A DNA stretch of 10,926 nt. It comes from Candidatus Aminicenantota bacterium (GTDB taxonomy: Bacteria > Acidobacteriota > Aminicenantia > Aminicenantales > JAFGAV01). Under the pieces are notes generated by a model. That model ran no database searches, was not told the origin of the DNA, and worked only from the letters and a program-made list of their open reading frames with translations. The translations under genes and the position numbers were made by a program. Below are positions 1 to 7,140 of the stretch, piece after piece; the stretch's first letter is position 1; each line of letters begins with the position of its first letter. Location: contig VGJG01000025.1 of assembly GCA_016867615.1 (NCBI GenBank), positions 1 through 10,926 of the forward strand, read 5' to 3'.

Positions 1-335
1 CGCCCCGCCTTCCCGACGAAAGGCCGGCCCTGGACGTCCTCGTCCGCTCCGGGCGCTTCACCGACGAACATCAGCCTGGCGGACGGATTTCCCTCGCCGG
101 GGACGGTTCGGGTGCGCAGCCCGGCAAGGGGGCACTTCCGGCAGGCCGCGACCTCGACCCCGACGGCTTCCAGGGCGTCCCTCTTGTCCGCGGCGGACAA
201 CTCGGTTCCGCCCGCCGTCGGCCCCGCCGCACGCGGAACGGACCCCGTCCGGACGAGAAAGTCCGCCCCGAGCTCATCGAAAAAACGGATCGCCTCCCGC
301 ACCGATTCGAACGGGATCTTACCGTCTTCGCTCAA
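1..335 (-). CDS. Family 4 uracil-DNA glycosylase, 3' part beyond the window
   Basis: This enzyme probably removes uracil from DNA as the first step of base-excision repair. About 111 N-terminal residues are visible. They include a C-x2-C pair (C65, C68), expected to be half of the 4Fe-4S ligand set of family 4 enzymes, then a VPGEGNP-type stretch, then the active-site loop GEAPGADED (residues 92-100) and the RPFVGKAG stretch that always follows it in this family. The second cysteine pair and the C-terminal His motif lie beyond the left edge. I chose the TTG at 335 because GGAGG lies five to six bases upstream (342-346) on this strand, whereas the alternative GTG at 302 has no ribosome binding site. 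With this start the gene overlaps the end of coaBC by 17 nt, which suggests translational coupling. The roughly 60 residues before the first cysteine are a low-complexity N-terminal extension of a kind common in these enzymes. Confidence 0.9.
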   Translation of the reverse strand, partial: MSEDGKIPFESVREAIRFFDELGADFLVRTGSVPRAAGPTAGGTELSAADKRDALEAVGVEVAACRKCPLAGLRTRTVPGEGNPSARLMFVGEAPGADEDVQGRPFVGKAG

Positions 336-1524
336 GAAGAACCTCCACCCGGTCGAGCACGATCCGGCTCAGCTCAGTCTTGGGGGCGCGGCCGGTCGGC
401 GTCGCGGTCCCCGAGGGTTCGACCAGCAAGAGCTCGTTGTCTTCGGATTCGAAGCCCAGTCCCTTCCGGGAGACGTCGTTGGCCGCCAGGAGGTCACAGT
501 TCTTTTCACGGAGCTTGCGCCGGGCGCCTTCCTCGACGTCGCCCGTCTCGGCGGCGAAACCGACGAGCACCTGCCGGGTTTTCAACCGGCCGAGCTCGGC
601 CAGGATGTCGGCGTTGCGGACCAGGCGCCAGGTCTCCGGCAGGTCTTCCTTGCGGGCTTTCTCGCTCCTCGTTTGCGAGAACCGGAAATCCGACACGGCG
701 GCGGCCATGAGGACGGCGTCCGCCTCCCCGAAGCGGGCCAGGACTTCCGAGCGCATCTCCTCCGCGGATTCGACCCGGACGGTCTCGGCCCCGGCCGGGG
801 GGACGAGGGACACCGGCCCGGTGATGAGGATCGTTCGGGCGCCGCGGCGGAGGGCTTCCGCGGCCAGGGCGTAGCCCATCCTGCCCGAGGAGGGGTTGGA
901 GAGAAAACGCACCGGGTCGAGCCTCTCCCGGGTCGGACCGGCCGTGACCAGGACCGTTTTTTTGGCCAGGGTCCGACCGGCCTCGAGCCGTCTCAGTCCG
1001 GCTTGAACGACCGCCTCGACCGGAGCCAGGCGGCCCCAGCCTTCATCCCCGCAGGCCAGGTACCCGCTCCCGGGCTCGATGAATTCCGCTCCCCGGGCCT
1101 TGAGACGCTTGATGTTCTCCTGCGTCTGGGGATGGAGATACATGGCCTCGTTCATGGCCGGAGCGATGAGCACGGGGCAGGTGACGGCCAGATGGAGGGT
1201 GGAGAGAAAATCGTCCGCCAGTCCCGAGGCGAATTTGGCGATGATATTGGCCGTGGCCGGCGCCACGACCAGGAGCGCCGCTTCCTGAGCCAGACGGACA
1301 TGCCCGATCCGCCGCGCCTCCTCATCGTCGAAGGGGTCCACGGCCGCCCTCCTTCCCGAGAGCGCGCTGAAGAGCCGCGGAGAAACGAGCTTGGCGGCGT
1401 TGGGGGTCATGACCACTTGAACCTCGAAGCCCGCTTTCTGGAACCCCCTCAGGATCTCGCAGGCCTTATAGATGCCCACCGAGGAGCTCACGCCCAGGAC
1501 GACCAGCCGACCGGGCCCGGTCAT
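319..1524 (-). CDS. coaBC: CoaBC, bifunctional phosphopantothenoylcysteine synthetase/decarboxylase
   Basis: This cytosolic flavoprotein couples 4'-phosphopantothenate to cysteine and decarboxylates the product to 4'-phosphopantetheine in coenzyme A synthesis. The 401-residue product matches the usual length of about 400. The N-terminal CoaC half shows the flavin-binding start VLGVSSSVGIYK, the catalytic His in GHVRLAQ (H75), the PAMN motif (N125) and the substrate-clamp cysteine in GYLACGDEGWGR (C158). These fall at the same residue numbers as in the E. coli enzyme. The CoaB half begins near residue 188 with TAGPTRERLDPVRFLSN and SSGRMGYALA, and later has the AAAVSDFR motif. The frame stays open upstream to about 1932, but that is gmk read in another frame. 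The ATG at 1524 gives the canonical N-terminus and shares ATGA with the gmk stop, so translation is probably coupled. Confidence 0.96.
   Translation of the reverse strand: MTGPGRLVVLGVSSSVGIYKACEILRGFQKAGFEVQVVMTPNAAKLVSPRLFSALSGRRAAVDPFDDEEARRIGHVRLAQEAALLVVAPATANIIAKFASGLADDFLSTLHLAVTCPVLIAPAMNEAMYLHPQTQENIKRLKARGAEFIEPGSGYLACGDEGWGRLAPVEAVVQAGLRRLEAGRTLAKKTVLVTAGPTRERLDPVRFLSNPSSGRMGYALAAEALRRGARTILITGPVSLVPPAGAETVRVESAEEMRSEVLARFGEADAVLMAAAVSDFRFSQTRSEKARKEDLPETWRLVRNADILAELGRLKTRQVLVGFAAETGDVEEGARRKLREKNCDLLAANDVSRKGLGFESEDNELLLVEPSGTATPTGRAPKTELSRIVLDRVEVLLERRR
342..346 (-). promoter_or_regulatory. Ribosome binding site of the uracil-DNA glycosylase gene
   Basis: On the minus strand the bases GGAGG sit just upstream of the TTG at 335, inside the coding region of coaBC. 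This site decides the start of the glycosylase in favour of TTG over the downstream GTG at 302, which has no comparable sequence. Confidence 0.6.
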
Positions 1525-2135
1525 GAGTCCGCCTCCAGGCGGTAGCTGCTGAGGATGGAGGACATCTCCTCCAGGCGGTTCTCCCTGCGGCACTTGCCGC
1601 TGACGATGATCGACCTCAGCTCCTGGACGGCCCTCTCCAGAAAATCGTTGATCACGATGTAGTCGAACTCCTCGAAGGACTCGACCTCTTTCCTGGCCGC
1701 GGCCAGCCGCTCCCGTATGGACTCGGGGCTGTTCGACCCGCGAAGCTCCAGGCGCCGCTTCAATTCCTTCGGATGAGAGGGGGCGACGAAGACGAACACC
1801 GCCCGGGGATACCGGGCCCTGACCTGGCGCGCCCCCTGGACGTCGATGTCCAGAAGCAGGTCTCCCCCTTCGAGCTTGCTCTCGACTTCCTGCCGGGTCG
1901 TCCCGTAAAGACGACCGTGCACCAAAGCCCACTCGAGGAAGGCGCCCTCCCGGACCAGGCTCTGGAATTCCTCCTCGGAGACGAAGTAGTAGTCCTTGCC
2001 CTGAAGCTCCATGCTCCTCTTGGCCCGGGTGGTGTGGGACACGGAGAAACGGACGCCGGGCTTCATCTCGTTCACCAGGCGGCGGATGAGCGTCGACTTT
2101 CCGCAGCCGGAAGGTCCGGATACGACGTACAGCAT
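1521..2135 (-). CDS. gmk: Guanylate kinase
   Basis: Guanylate kinase phosphorylates GMP (or dGMP) to GDP with ATP, in the cytosol. The 204-residue length is normal. The P-loop GPSGCGKST is at residues 7-15, the GMP-binding SVSHTTR at 31-37, the conserved glutamate and tyrosine in the ELQGKDYYF segment, and the LLDIDVQGARQVR motif in the middle. The stretch after HTTR reads AKRSM, where many homologues have KPREGE, so the GMP loop is slightly unusual. The ATG at 2135 is preceded on the minus strand by a G-rich Shine-Dalgarno sequence within the 14-nt gap after yicC. The gene ends in an ATGA overlap with coaBC. In many bacteria rpoZ sits between gmk and coaBC, and here it does not. Confidence 0.96.
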   Translation of the reverse strand: MLYVVSGPSGCGKSTLIRRLVNEMKPGVRFSVSHTTRAKRSMELQGKDYYFVSEEEFQSLVREGAFLEWALVHGRLYGTTRQEVESKLEGGDLLLDIDVQGARQVRARYPRAVFVFVAPSHPKELKRRLELRGSNSPESIRERLAAARKEVESFEEFDYIVINDFLERAVQELRSIIVSGKCRRENRLEEMSSILSSYRLEADS

Positions 2136-2149
2136 CTTATCCCCCCTGC

Positions 2150-3028
2150 CTATTCCAAATTCTGGACCTGCTGGCGGATGCTCTCCACCTCTCCCTTGAC
2201 GGCCAGGCTGTCCCGGATCAGCGACAGGTCCTGGGACTTGGAGTTGATGGTGTTCACCTCGCGGAGCAGCTCTTGGGACAGAAAATCGAGCATCCGGCCC
2301 CGGGGTTCACCCCGGCCGGGGGCGAGGCAGGCGTCCAAGGCCTGGAGATGGCTCTTCAGCCTGGCGATTTCCTCGGTGATATCCTGACGCTGGGCCTGAA
2401 GCGCGGCTTCCTGAGCCATCCTCTCCTCGGACAGAACATCCCTCCCTCCCAGTTCCCTGAATTTCCGCCGGATCTTCAGGGGCAGGAGGCGGTTCAGGGA
2501 GTGAAACCTCGACTCCATCCGGAGACAGACGCGGCTGATGGCCCGGGCGTGGCCCCGCAGCTGGCGGACGATGCCCCGGCCCTCGCGCCTTCGGGCGCGA
2601 ACCAGGTCCTCCAGAGTGCGTTCGAAACAGCGGACCAGAAAAGCCGCCTCCGACCGGCGCAGGCCCTTCGGCCTCATCTCCGCCAGATAGGGGATGCGGA
2701 ACACGTTGTCCACGGCGAACCGGACTTCTGCCCGGGCCCCGGCGGAGGCTTTTTCCAGCGCCCGGATGAGCCTGGCCAGAAGGGGCTCGTTGATGAAGAT
2801 GTCCCAGCCGGCCGGGTCGAGTCGCGTGATCTCCAGGGAGGCTTCGATTCGGCCGCGCCGAATCTTCCTCTGACAAGCGGTCTTGACCCGATTTTCCAAC
2901 ACGCCGAGCGGGGCGCCCTTGTAGGACCAGTCCAGAAACCTGTGGTTCAGGCTCTTGAGACTGACCTTGACCCGCATGACGGGCGAGGAGAATGTCCTTT
3001 CGGCGAATCCCGTCATGCTCTGGATCAT
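2150..3028 (-). CDS. yicC: YicC family protein (putative endoribonuclease)
   Basis: YicC proteins are stress-linked endoribonucleases. The E. coli member cleaves RNA such as RyhB and interacts with PNPase. The 292-residue length matches the family. The signature N-terminus MIQSMTGFAE is present, followed by the VSLKSLNHRFLDW segment (family: vrSvN.RflD). The C-terminal domain has GRMLDFLSQELLREVNT and ends in the conserved VESIRQQVQNLE. The middle is Arg-rich and helical, as expected. Near the C-terminus the usual NTIGSK reads NTINSK. The start codon shares ATGA with the end of the upstream exporter gene, and gmk follows 14 nt downstream. The yicC-gmk pairing is widely conserved in bacteria and supports both assignments. 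The RNase role of this particular protein is inferred from the family. Confidence 0.93.
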   Translation of the reverse strand: MIQSMTGFAERTFSSPVMRVKVSLKSLNHRFLDWSYKGAPLGVLENRVKTACQRKIRRGRIEASLEITRLDPAGWDIFINEPLLARLIRALEKASAGARAEVRFAVDNVFRIPYLAEMRPKGLRRSEAAFLVRCFERTLEDLVRARRREGRGIVRQLRGHARAISRVCLRMESRFHSLNRLLPLKIRRKFRELGGRDVLSEERMAQEAALQAQRQDITEEIARLKSHLQALDACLAPGRGEPRGRMLDFLSQELLREVNTINSKSQDLSLIRDSLAVKGEVESIRQQVQNLE

Positions 3029-4830
3029 CGGACCCTTTCACCCTCCTCCGGGAACTGGAGATCGTAGAGCCGCATGTAGATGCCGTTCAGCCGGCAGAGC
3101 TCCTCATGGGTTCCCGCCTCGCACAGGCGCCCATGGTCGATGACGAAGATCCTGTCGGCGCCCCGGATGGTGGACAGCCGGTGGGCGATGATGAGCGTCG
3201 TCCGGTTCTTCTTGATCCGGGCCAGAGCTTCTTGAATGAGGCGCTCCGATTCCGAATCCAGGGCCGAGGTGGCCTCGTCCAGGATGAGAATGGGCGGGTC
3301 TTTGAGCAGGGCCCGGGCGATGGCCAGCCTCTGGCGTTGTCCGCTCGACAGGAGCCCGCCCCGCTCGCCGATCTGGGTCTCGTAGCCCTCGGGAAGCTCC
3401 ATGATGAAATCATGGGCGCGGGCCGCCCGGGCGGCCCGGATGACGTCCTCGGAGGAAATGTCCTTCAGCCCGTAAGCGATGTTGTTGCGAACGGTATCGT
3501 TGAACAGAATGATGTCCTGGGTCACGAGGCCGATCTGGGCCCGGAGGGATTCCAGGGTCACTTCCCGGATGTCGATGCCGTCGATGGTGATCCGGCCCGA
3601 GGAGGGCTCATAGAACCTGGTCAGAAGGCTGATGATCGTCGTCTTGCCGCCGCCGCTCAAGCCGACAAAGGCGGCCGTCGTGCAGGCCGGCGCCTCGAAG
3701 CTGACCTCCTGCAGGGCGGGTCGCGATTCGTTGTAGGCGAAGGACACGGAGTCGAATTTCACCGCTCCGCGGACGCGCGGCAGCGGATAGGCGTCGGGGG
3801 CTTCCTGGATCTCGGGCACGGCCTGCTGAACCTCGCGGATGCGCTCGTGGCAGGCCACGGCCTGCTGGATGGAGTTGTTGGCCTTGCTCAAGCGCTTGAT
3901 GGGCATGTACATCATGAAGACGGCCATGACAAAAGCCCCGAAATCGCCGGGGCTGATGACCCCCTCGCCGATGCGGCGCGAGCCGACGTAGAGGATGAAC
4001 GCCCCCACGACCCCGCCCAGGAATTCCATGAAAGGCGACGACAGGCTCGAGACCCAGGCCAGCTTCAGGCTGGTCTGGAAGTAGCGCCGCGTGGCTTCCA
4101 TGAATTTCCCGAGCTCGAACTTCTCCATGGTGAAGGCCTTGACCACCTTATGGCCGCTGATCGTCTCGTGGAGGAGGTTGTAGATGCGGGCCATCTCCCT
4201 CTGATTTTTCAGGCCCTTCCTCTTCAGGATGCGGCTGAAGGCCGCCAGGGGAACGGCCGCCAGGGGGGTGACCACAAAGGACACGAGGGCCAGATGCCAG
4301 TCGATGATGAAGATGCCCACCAGCAGGGCCAGCAGGGTGAACAGCTCCTCGATGAAATCCCCCAGGCTGCCCGAAAGGGACTGCTGGATCTTGTCCACGT
4401 CGTTGGTTAAGCGGGACATGAGGTCGCCGGTGGGGACGCGGTCGAAGTAGGCCGGAGACTGGTAGAGGATATGGACGTAGAGGTCGTCGCGCATCCTCTT
4501 GACCACCCGGTGGCCGACGCTCTTCATGAGATACGAGGACAGGAAGGTGAACAGCCCCTTGCCCAGGATGACGGCCACGACGATGAGCGGAATGGCGACG
4601 ACGATCTTCTCCTTGGAGATGCCGAGGGTCTGGAAGACGAAGTCCATGAAGCGCATTTTGTCCGGGACCCCGGAGACGGGCGAGCGGACGAACATCTCGT
4701 CGATGATGGGCTGGACGAGGTTGACGAAGACATAGGTGAAGCCGGCGACGAAGAAGGTGCAGAGAAAGGAAAGGGCCATCCGTTTCCTTTCCTGGAGGGC
4801 GAGCTTCAGGAGCTGGATGATCTGTTTCAT
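3025..4830 (-). CDS. MsbA-like ABC exporter (type IV ABC half-transporter)
   Basis: This is a homodimeric inner-membrane ABC exporter with a fused transmembrane domain and ATPase domain. The closest functional guess is MsbA, which flips lipid A-core across the inner membrane. Its 601 residues are the usual MsbA size. Hydrophobic segments occur at about residues 17-40, 76-100, 157-176, 179-198, 265-285 and 295-312. The ATPase domain starts near 355, with Walker A GLSGGGKTT (390-398), Q-loop Q438, signature LSSGQ (494-498), Walker B ILILDEA (514-520), D-loop SALD and switch histidine H550. The signature is LSSGQ, not LSGGQ, a tolerated variant. The ATG at 4830 gives the standard N-terminus and overlaps the upstream stop as ATGA. 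Open frame above it, to about 5106, is shadow of the upstream gene. The substrate cannot be read from sequence. A lipid or drug exporter other than MsbA is possible. Confidence 0.9.
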   Translation of the reverse strand: MKQIIQLLKLALQERKRMALSFLCTFFVAGFTYVFVNLVQPIIDEMFVRSPVSGVPDKMRFMDFVFQTLGISKEKIVVAIPLIVVAVILGKGLFTFLSSYLMKSVGHRVVKRMRDDLYVHILYQSPAYFDRVPTGDLMSRLTNDVDKIQQSLSGSLGDFIEELFTLLALLVGIFIIDWHLALVSFVVTPLAAVPLAAFSRILKRKGLKNQREMARIYNLLHETISGHKVVKAFTMEKFELGKFMEATRRYFQTSLKLAWVSSLSSPFMEFLGGVVGAFILYVGSRRIGEGVISPGDFGAFVMAVFMMYMPIKRLSKANNSIQQAVACHERIREVQQAVPEIQEAPDAYPLPRVRGAVKFDSVSFAYNESRPALQEVSFEAPACTTAAFVGLSGGGKTTIISLLTRFYEPSSGRITIDGIDIREVTLESLRAQIGLVTQDIILFNDTVRNNIAYGLKDISSEDVIRAARAARAHDFIMELPEGYETQIGERGGLLSSGQRQRLAIARALLKDPPILILDEATSALDSESERLIQEALARIKKNRTTLIIAHRLSTIRGADRIFVIDHGRLCEAGTHEELCRLNGIYMRLYDLQFPEEGERVR

Positions 4831-5855
4831 GGCGCGACCGGAGGGTCGAGCAGCCCCCGGGCCACCTCGAGGGCGTTCAGAGCCGAGCCGCGGGTCAGGT
4901 TGTCCGCCACCGACCAGACCCAGAAACTCCCGGGGAACCGGTCTTCTCTCTTCACTTGTCCGACGAACACGCCGTCCTGGCCGGTGACGGAAATGCAGGA
5001 CACCGAGCAAAAGTCGTCCGAGGCGCTGTCCTTGAGAAGGGGGCTTTCCTTGAGGGCATCCTTGACCTCCTGAAGTCCGGCTTCGGAGCGGAGCTCCAGG
5101 TAGCACATCAGGGCGTAGGTATGGAACAAGGAGGCCTGGACCACCGACAGGCTCAGCGGAAAATCCGGACGGTCCAGGACGCGGGCCAGCTCGGAAACGA
5201 CCCGACGCTCCTCCGGAGAAAAGCCGTTCCGGTCCGGCTGACTGGTATGGGACAGAAGGTTGAAGGCCGATTGCTGCTTGAAGACGCTCATCGGCAGGGA
5301 CGTCCCCGACAGCAGCGACAAGCTCTGGCCGGCCAGCTCATCGATCCCGGACTCGTCGAAGGCCGAGGCGGGCTGGAGGACGAAGGCCACCGCCTTCTCC
5401 AGCCCGAAGCGCCGCTCCAGGGGGGTCAGGAGGTGGGCCAGGATGATGACCAGGGGATGGGGGTTGGAGACGACGGCCGGCCGTTTATCGAGCCGCCGGT
5501 CGTTGATCCCGGAGACGACCAGCGGGATGTCCGTCCTCCCGGCGAAGGATTCGTTGAGGTCCACGGCCAGGAACCCCAGCTCCGCGGCCAGGGGGGCGAA
5601 GGTCATGTTCGTCTCCCGGTCGGCGGAGAAAAAAACAAGGTCCCGGCCTTCCAGGGCTTCGCGGGTCAGGCGCCGGACGACCTTGGCCTCGTCCCGGAAT
5701 TGGGACAAGCGGCTGAAGTCCTCCTCGATATCGGGGTCAAAAAGCTCGACGCTGCGCAGGGGCCAATCGCTTTCCTCGAGCACGCGCTTGATCTCCCGTC
5801 CTCGCAGCGAGGTCGTGCCCACCAGGGCGACCTTGGGTCCGGGCTTGGCGGCCAT
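4827..5855 (-). CDS. Aspartate-semialdehyde dehydrogenase-like protein lacking the catalytic cysteine (USG-1-like)
   Basis: The 342-residue protein has the fold markers of the ASADH/ArgC family: an N-terminal nucleotide-binding segment (KVALVGTTSLRG), FDESGIDEL after Q161 where active ASADH has QAVSGAGxxGVEEL, and the C-terminal DNLTRGSALNALEVA (319-332), which matches the family's DNLRKGAALNAV block. Three functional positions are altered. The catalytic Cys site, normally SNPNC, reads SNPHP (Pro134). The arginine seven residues before the active-site histidine (H245) is Val238. The second glycine of GxxGxxG is Ser16. The stretch KQQSAFNLL and the VVQASLF segment resemble the USG-1 paralogues, which are known non-catalytic relatives of Asd. 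A true Asd role in lysine/threonine/methionine synthesis is therefore unlikely, and the real role is unknown. It lies between a DUF465 gene (16-nt gap) and the exporter gene (ATGA overlap), so it is co-transcribed with envelope export. Confidence 0.82.
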   Translation of the reverse strand: MAAKPGPKVALVGTTSLRGREIKRVLEESDWPLRSVELFDPDIEEDFSRLSQFRDEAKVVRRLTREALEGRDLVFFSADRETNMTFAPLAAELGFLAVDLNESFAGRTDIPLVVSGINDRRLDKRPAVVSNPHPLVIILAHLLTPLERRFGLEKAVAFVLQPASAFDESGIDELAGQSLSLLSGTSLPMSVFKQQSAFNLLSHTSQPDRNGFSPEERRVVSELARVLDRPDFPLSLSVVQASLFHTYALMCYLELRSEAGLQEVKDALKESPLLKDSASDDFCSVSCISVTGQDGVFVGQVKREDRFPGSFWVWSVADNLTRGSALNALEVARGLLDPPVAP

Positions 5856-5871
5856 CTCTCGAATACGGCGT

Positions 5872-6093
5872 TCAGAGGGACTTCCGGAAGTCGGCCATGA
5901 TTTTGTACATCCTGTCCTTGAGCGCCAGCTTCCGCTTTTTCAGTTCGGATTCCTCTATTTTCTCCTCATCGGAAAGACGGCTCTTGCTCCTCAGGGAGGA
6001 CAGGAGCTCCTCGTACCGGCGGTGCTCGTCATGGATGCGTTTGAATTCGCCGTTCTCGAGAAGCAGACGCTCCCTGATCTCGTTTTCGTCCAT
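5872..6093 (-). CDS. DUF465 (YdcH-type) small coiled-coil protein
   Basis: A 73-residue, highly charged, predicted all-helical protein with a long heptad-like stretch (EFKRIHDEHRRYEELLSSL, then ELKKRKLALKDRMYKIM). The pattern is typical of the DUF465/YdcH family: an HxxL/HxxY segment early, a charged turn with SDEE, and an LKKxKLxLKDxxxxI block at the C-terminus. The biochemical role of the family is not established. I chose the ATG at 6093 over a TTG at 6135 because a GGAG lies about eight bases before it (6102-6105) and the predicted promoter overlaps the longer version. It is the first gene of a probable operon, followed after 16 nt by the ASADH-like gene. Confidence 0.85.
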   Translation of the reverse strand: MDENEIRERLLLENGEFKRIHDEHRRYEELLSSLRSKSRLSDEEKIEESELKKRKLALKDRMYKIMADFRKSL

Positions 6094-6111
6094 AGCATTC
6101 GCTCCGGTGGA

Positions 6112-6140
6112 AGAATAGCACAACGGGGGGGTCAATTCAA
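6112..6140 (-). promoter_or_regulatory. Predicted sigma70-type promoter of the DUF465 operon
   Basis: Reading the minus strand, TTGAAT (6140-6135) is followed after exactly 17 nt by TATTCT (6117-6112). A TGC directly before the -10 makes an extended -10 element. The -35 covers the stop codon of the glycosyltransferase gene. Transcription would start near 6105, giving a leader of roughly 12 nt with GGAG at its very beginning. This is a prediction from consensus matches and spacing only. Confidence 0.6.
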
Positions 6141-7123
6141 TTTGAGCGGGTCAGGAAATGGACCGTCAGCCTCTCGGCCAGGGCCCCCCAGGTGAATTCC
6201 TGTATTTTCCGGTATCCCGCCTCGGCCAGGCGCCGGCGGAGGCCGGGGTCCCTGACCAGCCGTTCGACGCGGCGCCTGAGCAGACAGGGCAGGGGGAGCG
6301 GGGCCACGAGGGCCGTTTTTTCGTCATGGGCGAAATCTTCCGTTCCGCTCGGGGTGCAGACCACGGCCAACCGGCAGGCCATGGCCTCGGCGGTCGTGTT
6401 CGACCAACCGGCCCTCCTTTCCGCGCTTAAAAAAATGTCCCCTTGAGAGTACAGCCAGGACATGCGTTCCTGGGGAAGGCTCAGATGAAACTCGTGGGCT
6501 ATGCTTGTTCTGAGCATAGTCCTCGGGTCGCGGCGCTCCATGCCTACCGGCGTGTCGAACAAAATCAGCTTCAGGCCCGGATAGCGGCGGCTCAATCCCT
6601 CCAAAACTTTGACCGCCCGCCGGACTCCCTTGCGCTTCTTATAGATCCTTCCATAGGCCACGACTCGTATTTCACCCTCCGCTCTGGTTCCGTCGAGCGT
6701 CAGAGGGTGGAAAATATCCGGATTGACCCCGCCCGCCGCCTTGAAGCACTCGATCCCGTACTTGCGCCGGAGCCTCCGGCAGAGCCCCTGGGAATTGGCC
6801 AGGAAAAGCCAGGGACCCCGCGCCGCCCGTCTCTCGAGCTTATGGCCCGAGAGGACGAAATAGAAGTATTTGACATTGGCCCGCAGAGCGTGGAATGCGT
6901 CCAGCAGGGAGTATTCGCTGCACAGGCCGACATCGAATCGATCGGCCGCGAGAGCGTCGAGCGGCCGTGTCTCTCCCCGGAATGGCAGCCAGTCCGGCGC
7001 CCGGCCGGAGGGATGGAAGAGGACGAACTCATGGCCGATGCGGCGGAATTCATTGCCCAATTCGAGGTAGCGGCGCACGCCGCCGAAGACCTCGACATGG
7101 GGCAGCAGGGCGGCGATCTTCAT
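6137..7123 (-). CDS. GT4-like glycosyltransferase
   Basis: A 328-residue GT-B-fold glycosyltransferase of the GT4 type, likely retaining and acting on the cytoplasmic face of the inner membrane in lipopolysaccharide or other glycan synthesis. The N-terminal domain opens with MKIAALLPHVEVFGGVRRY (acceptor-side GG loop). The donor domain begins at VVAYGRIYKKRKG (154-166), with the sugar-nucleotide-binding Arg159 and Lys165. The C-terminal donor motif reads AGWSNTTAEAMAC (238-250). The first Glu of the EX7E motif is Ala238, and the usual AMACGxPVV reads AMACRLAVV, so the donor site departs from consensus. The start is fixed: the only in-frame codons between the ATG and an upstream TAG are two arginines. 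No Shine-Dalgarno sequence precedes it. The acceptor and sugar are not predictable. It heads the minus-strand run, 43 nt before DUF465. Confidence 0.87.
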   Translation of the reverse strand: MKIAALLPHVEVFGGVRRYLELGNEFRRIGHEFVLFHPSGRAPDWLPFRGETRPLDALAADRFDVGLCSEYSLLDAFHALRANVKYFYFVLSGHKLERRAARGPWLFLANSQGLCRRLRRKYGIECFKAAGGVNPDIFHPLTLDGTRAEGEIRVVAYGRIYKKRKGVRRAVKVLEGLSRRYPGLKLILFDTPVGMERRDPRTMLRTSIAHEFHLSLPQERMSWLYSQGDIFLSAERRAGWSNTTAEAMACRLAVVCTPSGTEDFAHDEKTALVAPLPLPCLLRRRVERLVRDPGLRRRLAEAGYRKIQEFTWGALAERLTVHFLTRSN

Positions 7124-7131
7124 GCGGCGCT

Positions 7132-7140
7132 ATTCTAGCA
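7132..7140 (-). promoter_or_regulatory. Extended -10 promoter of the glycosyltransferase gene (leaderless transcript predicted)
   Basis: The minus strand reads TGCTAGAAT here, an extended -10 (TGn plus TAGAAT). No recognisable -35 lies 15-19 nt upstream. The hexamer ends eight bases before the ATG at 7123, so transcription would begin within a few bases of the start codon. The absence of a Shine-Dalgarno sequence agrees with a leaderless mRNA. Confidence 0.5.

Noticed and set aside
112..1545. 477-codon plus-strand open frame
   Set aside because: It is the antisense shadow of coaBC and the glycosylase in GC-rich DNA. Its translation is low-complexity (Arg/Gly/Pro-rich) with no family motif, and coaBC motifs on the other strand are complete.
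1525..1932. Upstream extension of coaBC in the same frame
   Set aside because: The extension is Arg/Gly/Pro-rich and lies wholly within gmk. The ATG at 1524 gives the normal CoaBC N-terminus with residue numbering equal to E. coli.
2992..4410. 472-codon plus-strand open frame
   Set aside because: It is antisense to the MsbA-like gene, His/Asp/Gly/Gln-rich and without motifs. The exporter on the minus strand has every ABC motif.
4831..5106. Upstream extension of the MsbA-like gene in the same frame
   Set aside because: It lies within the ASADH-like gene, has no membrane or domain signal, and the ATG at 4830 shares ATGA with the upstream stop.
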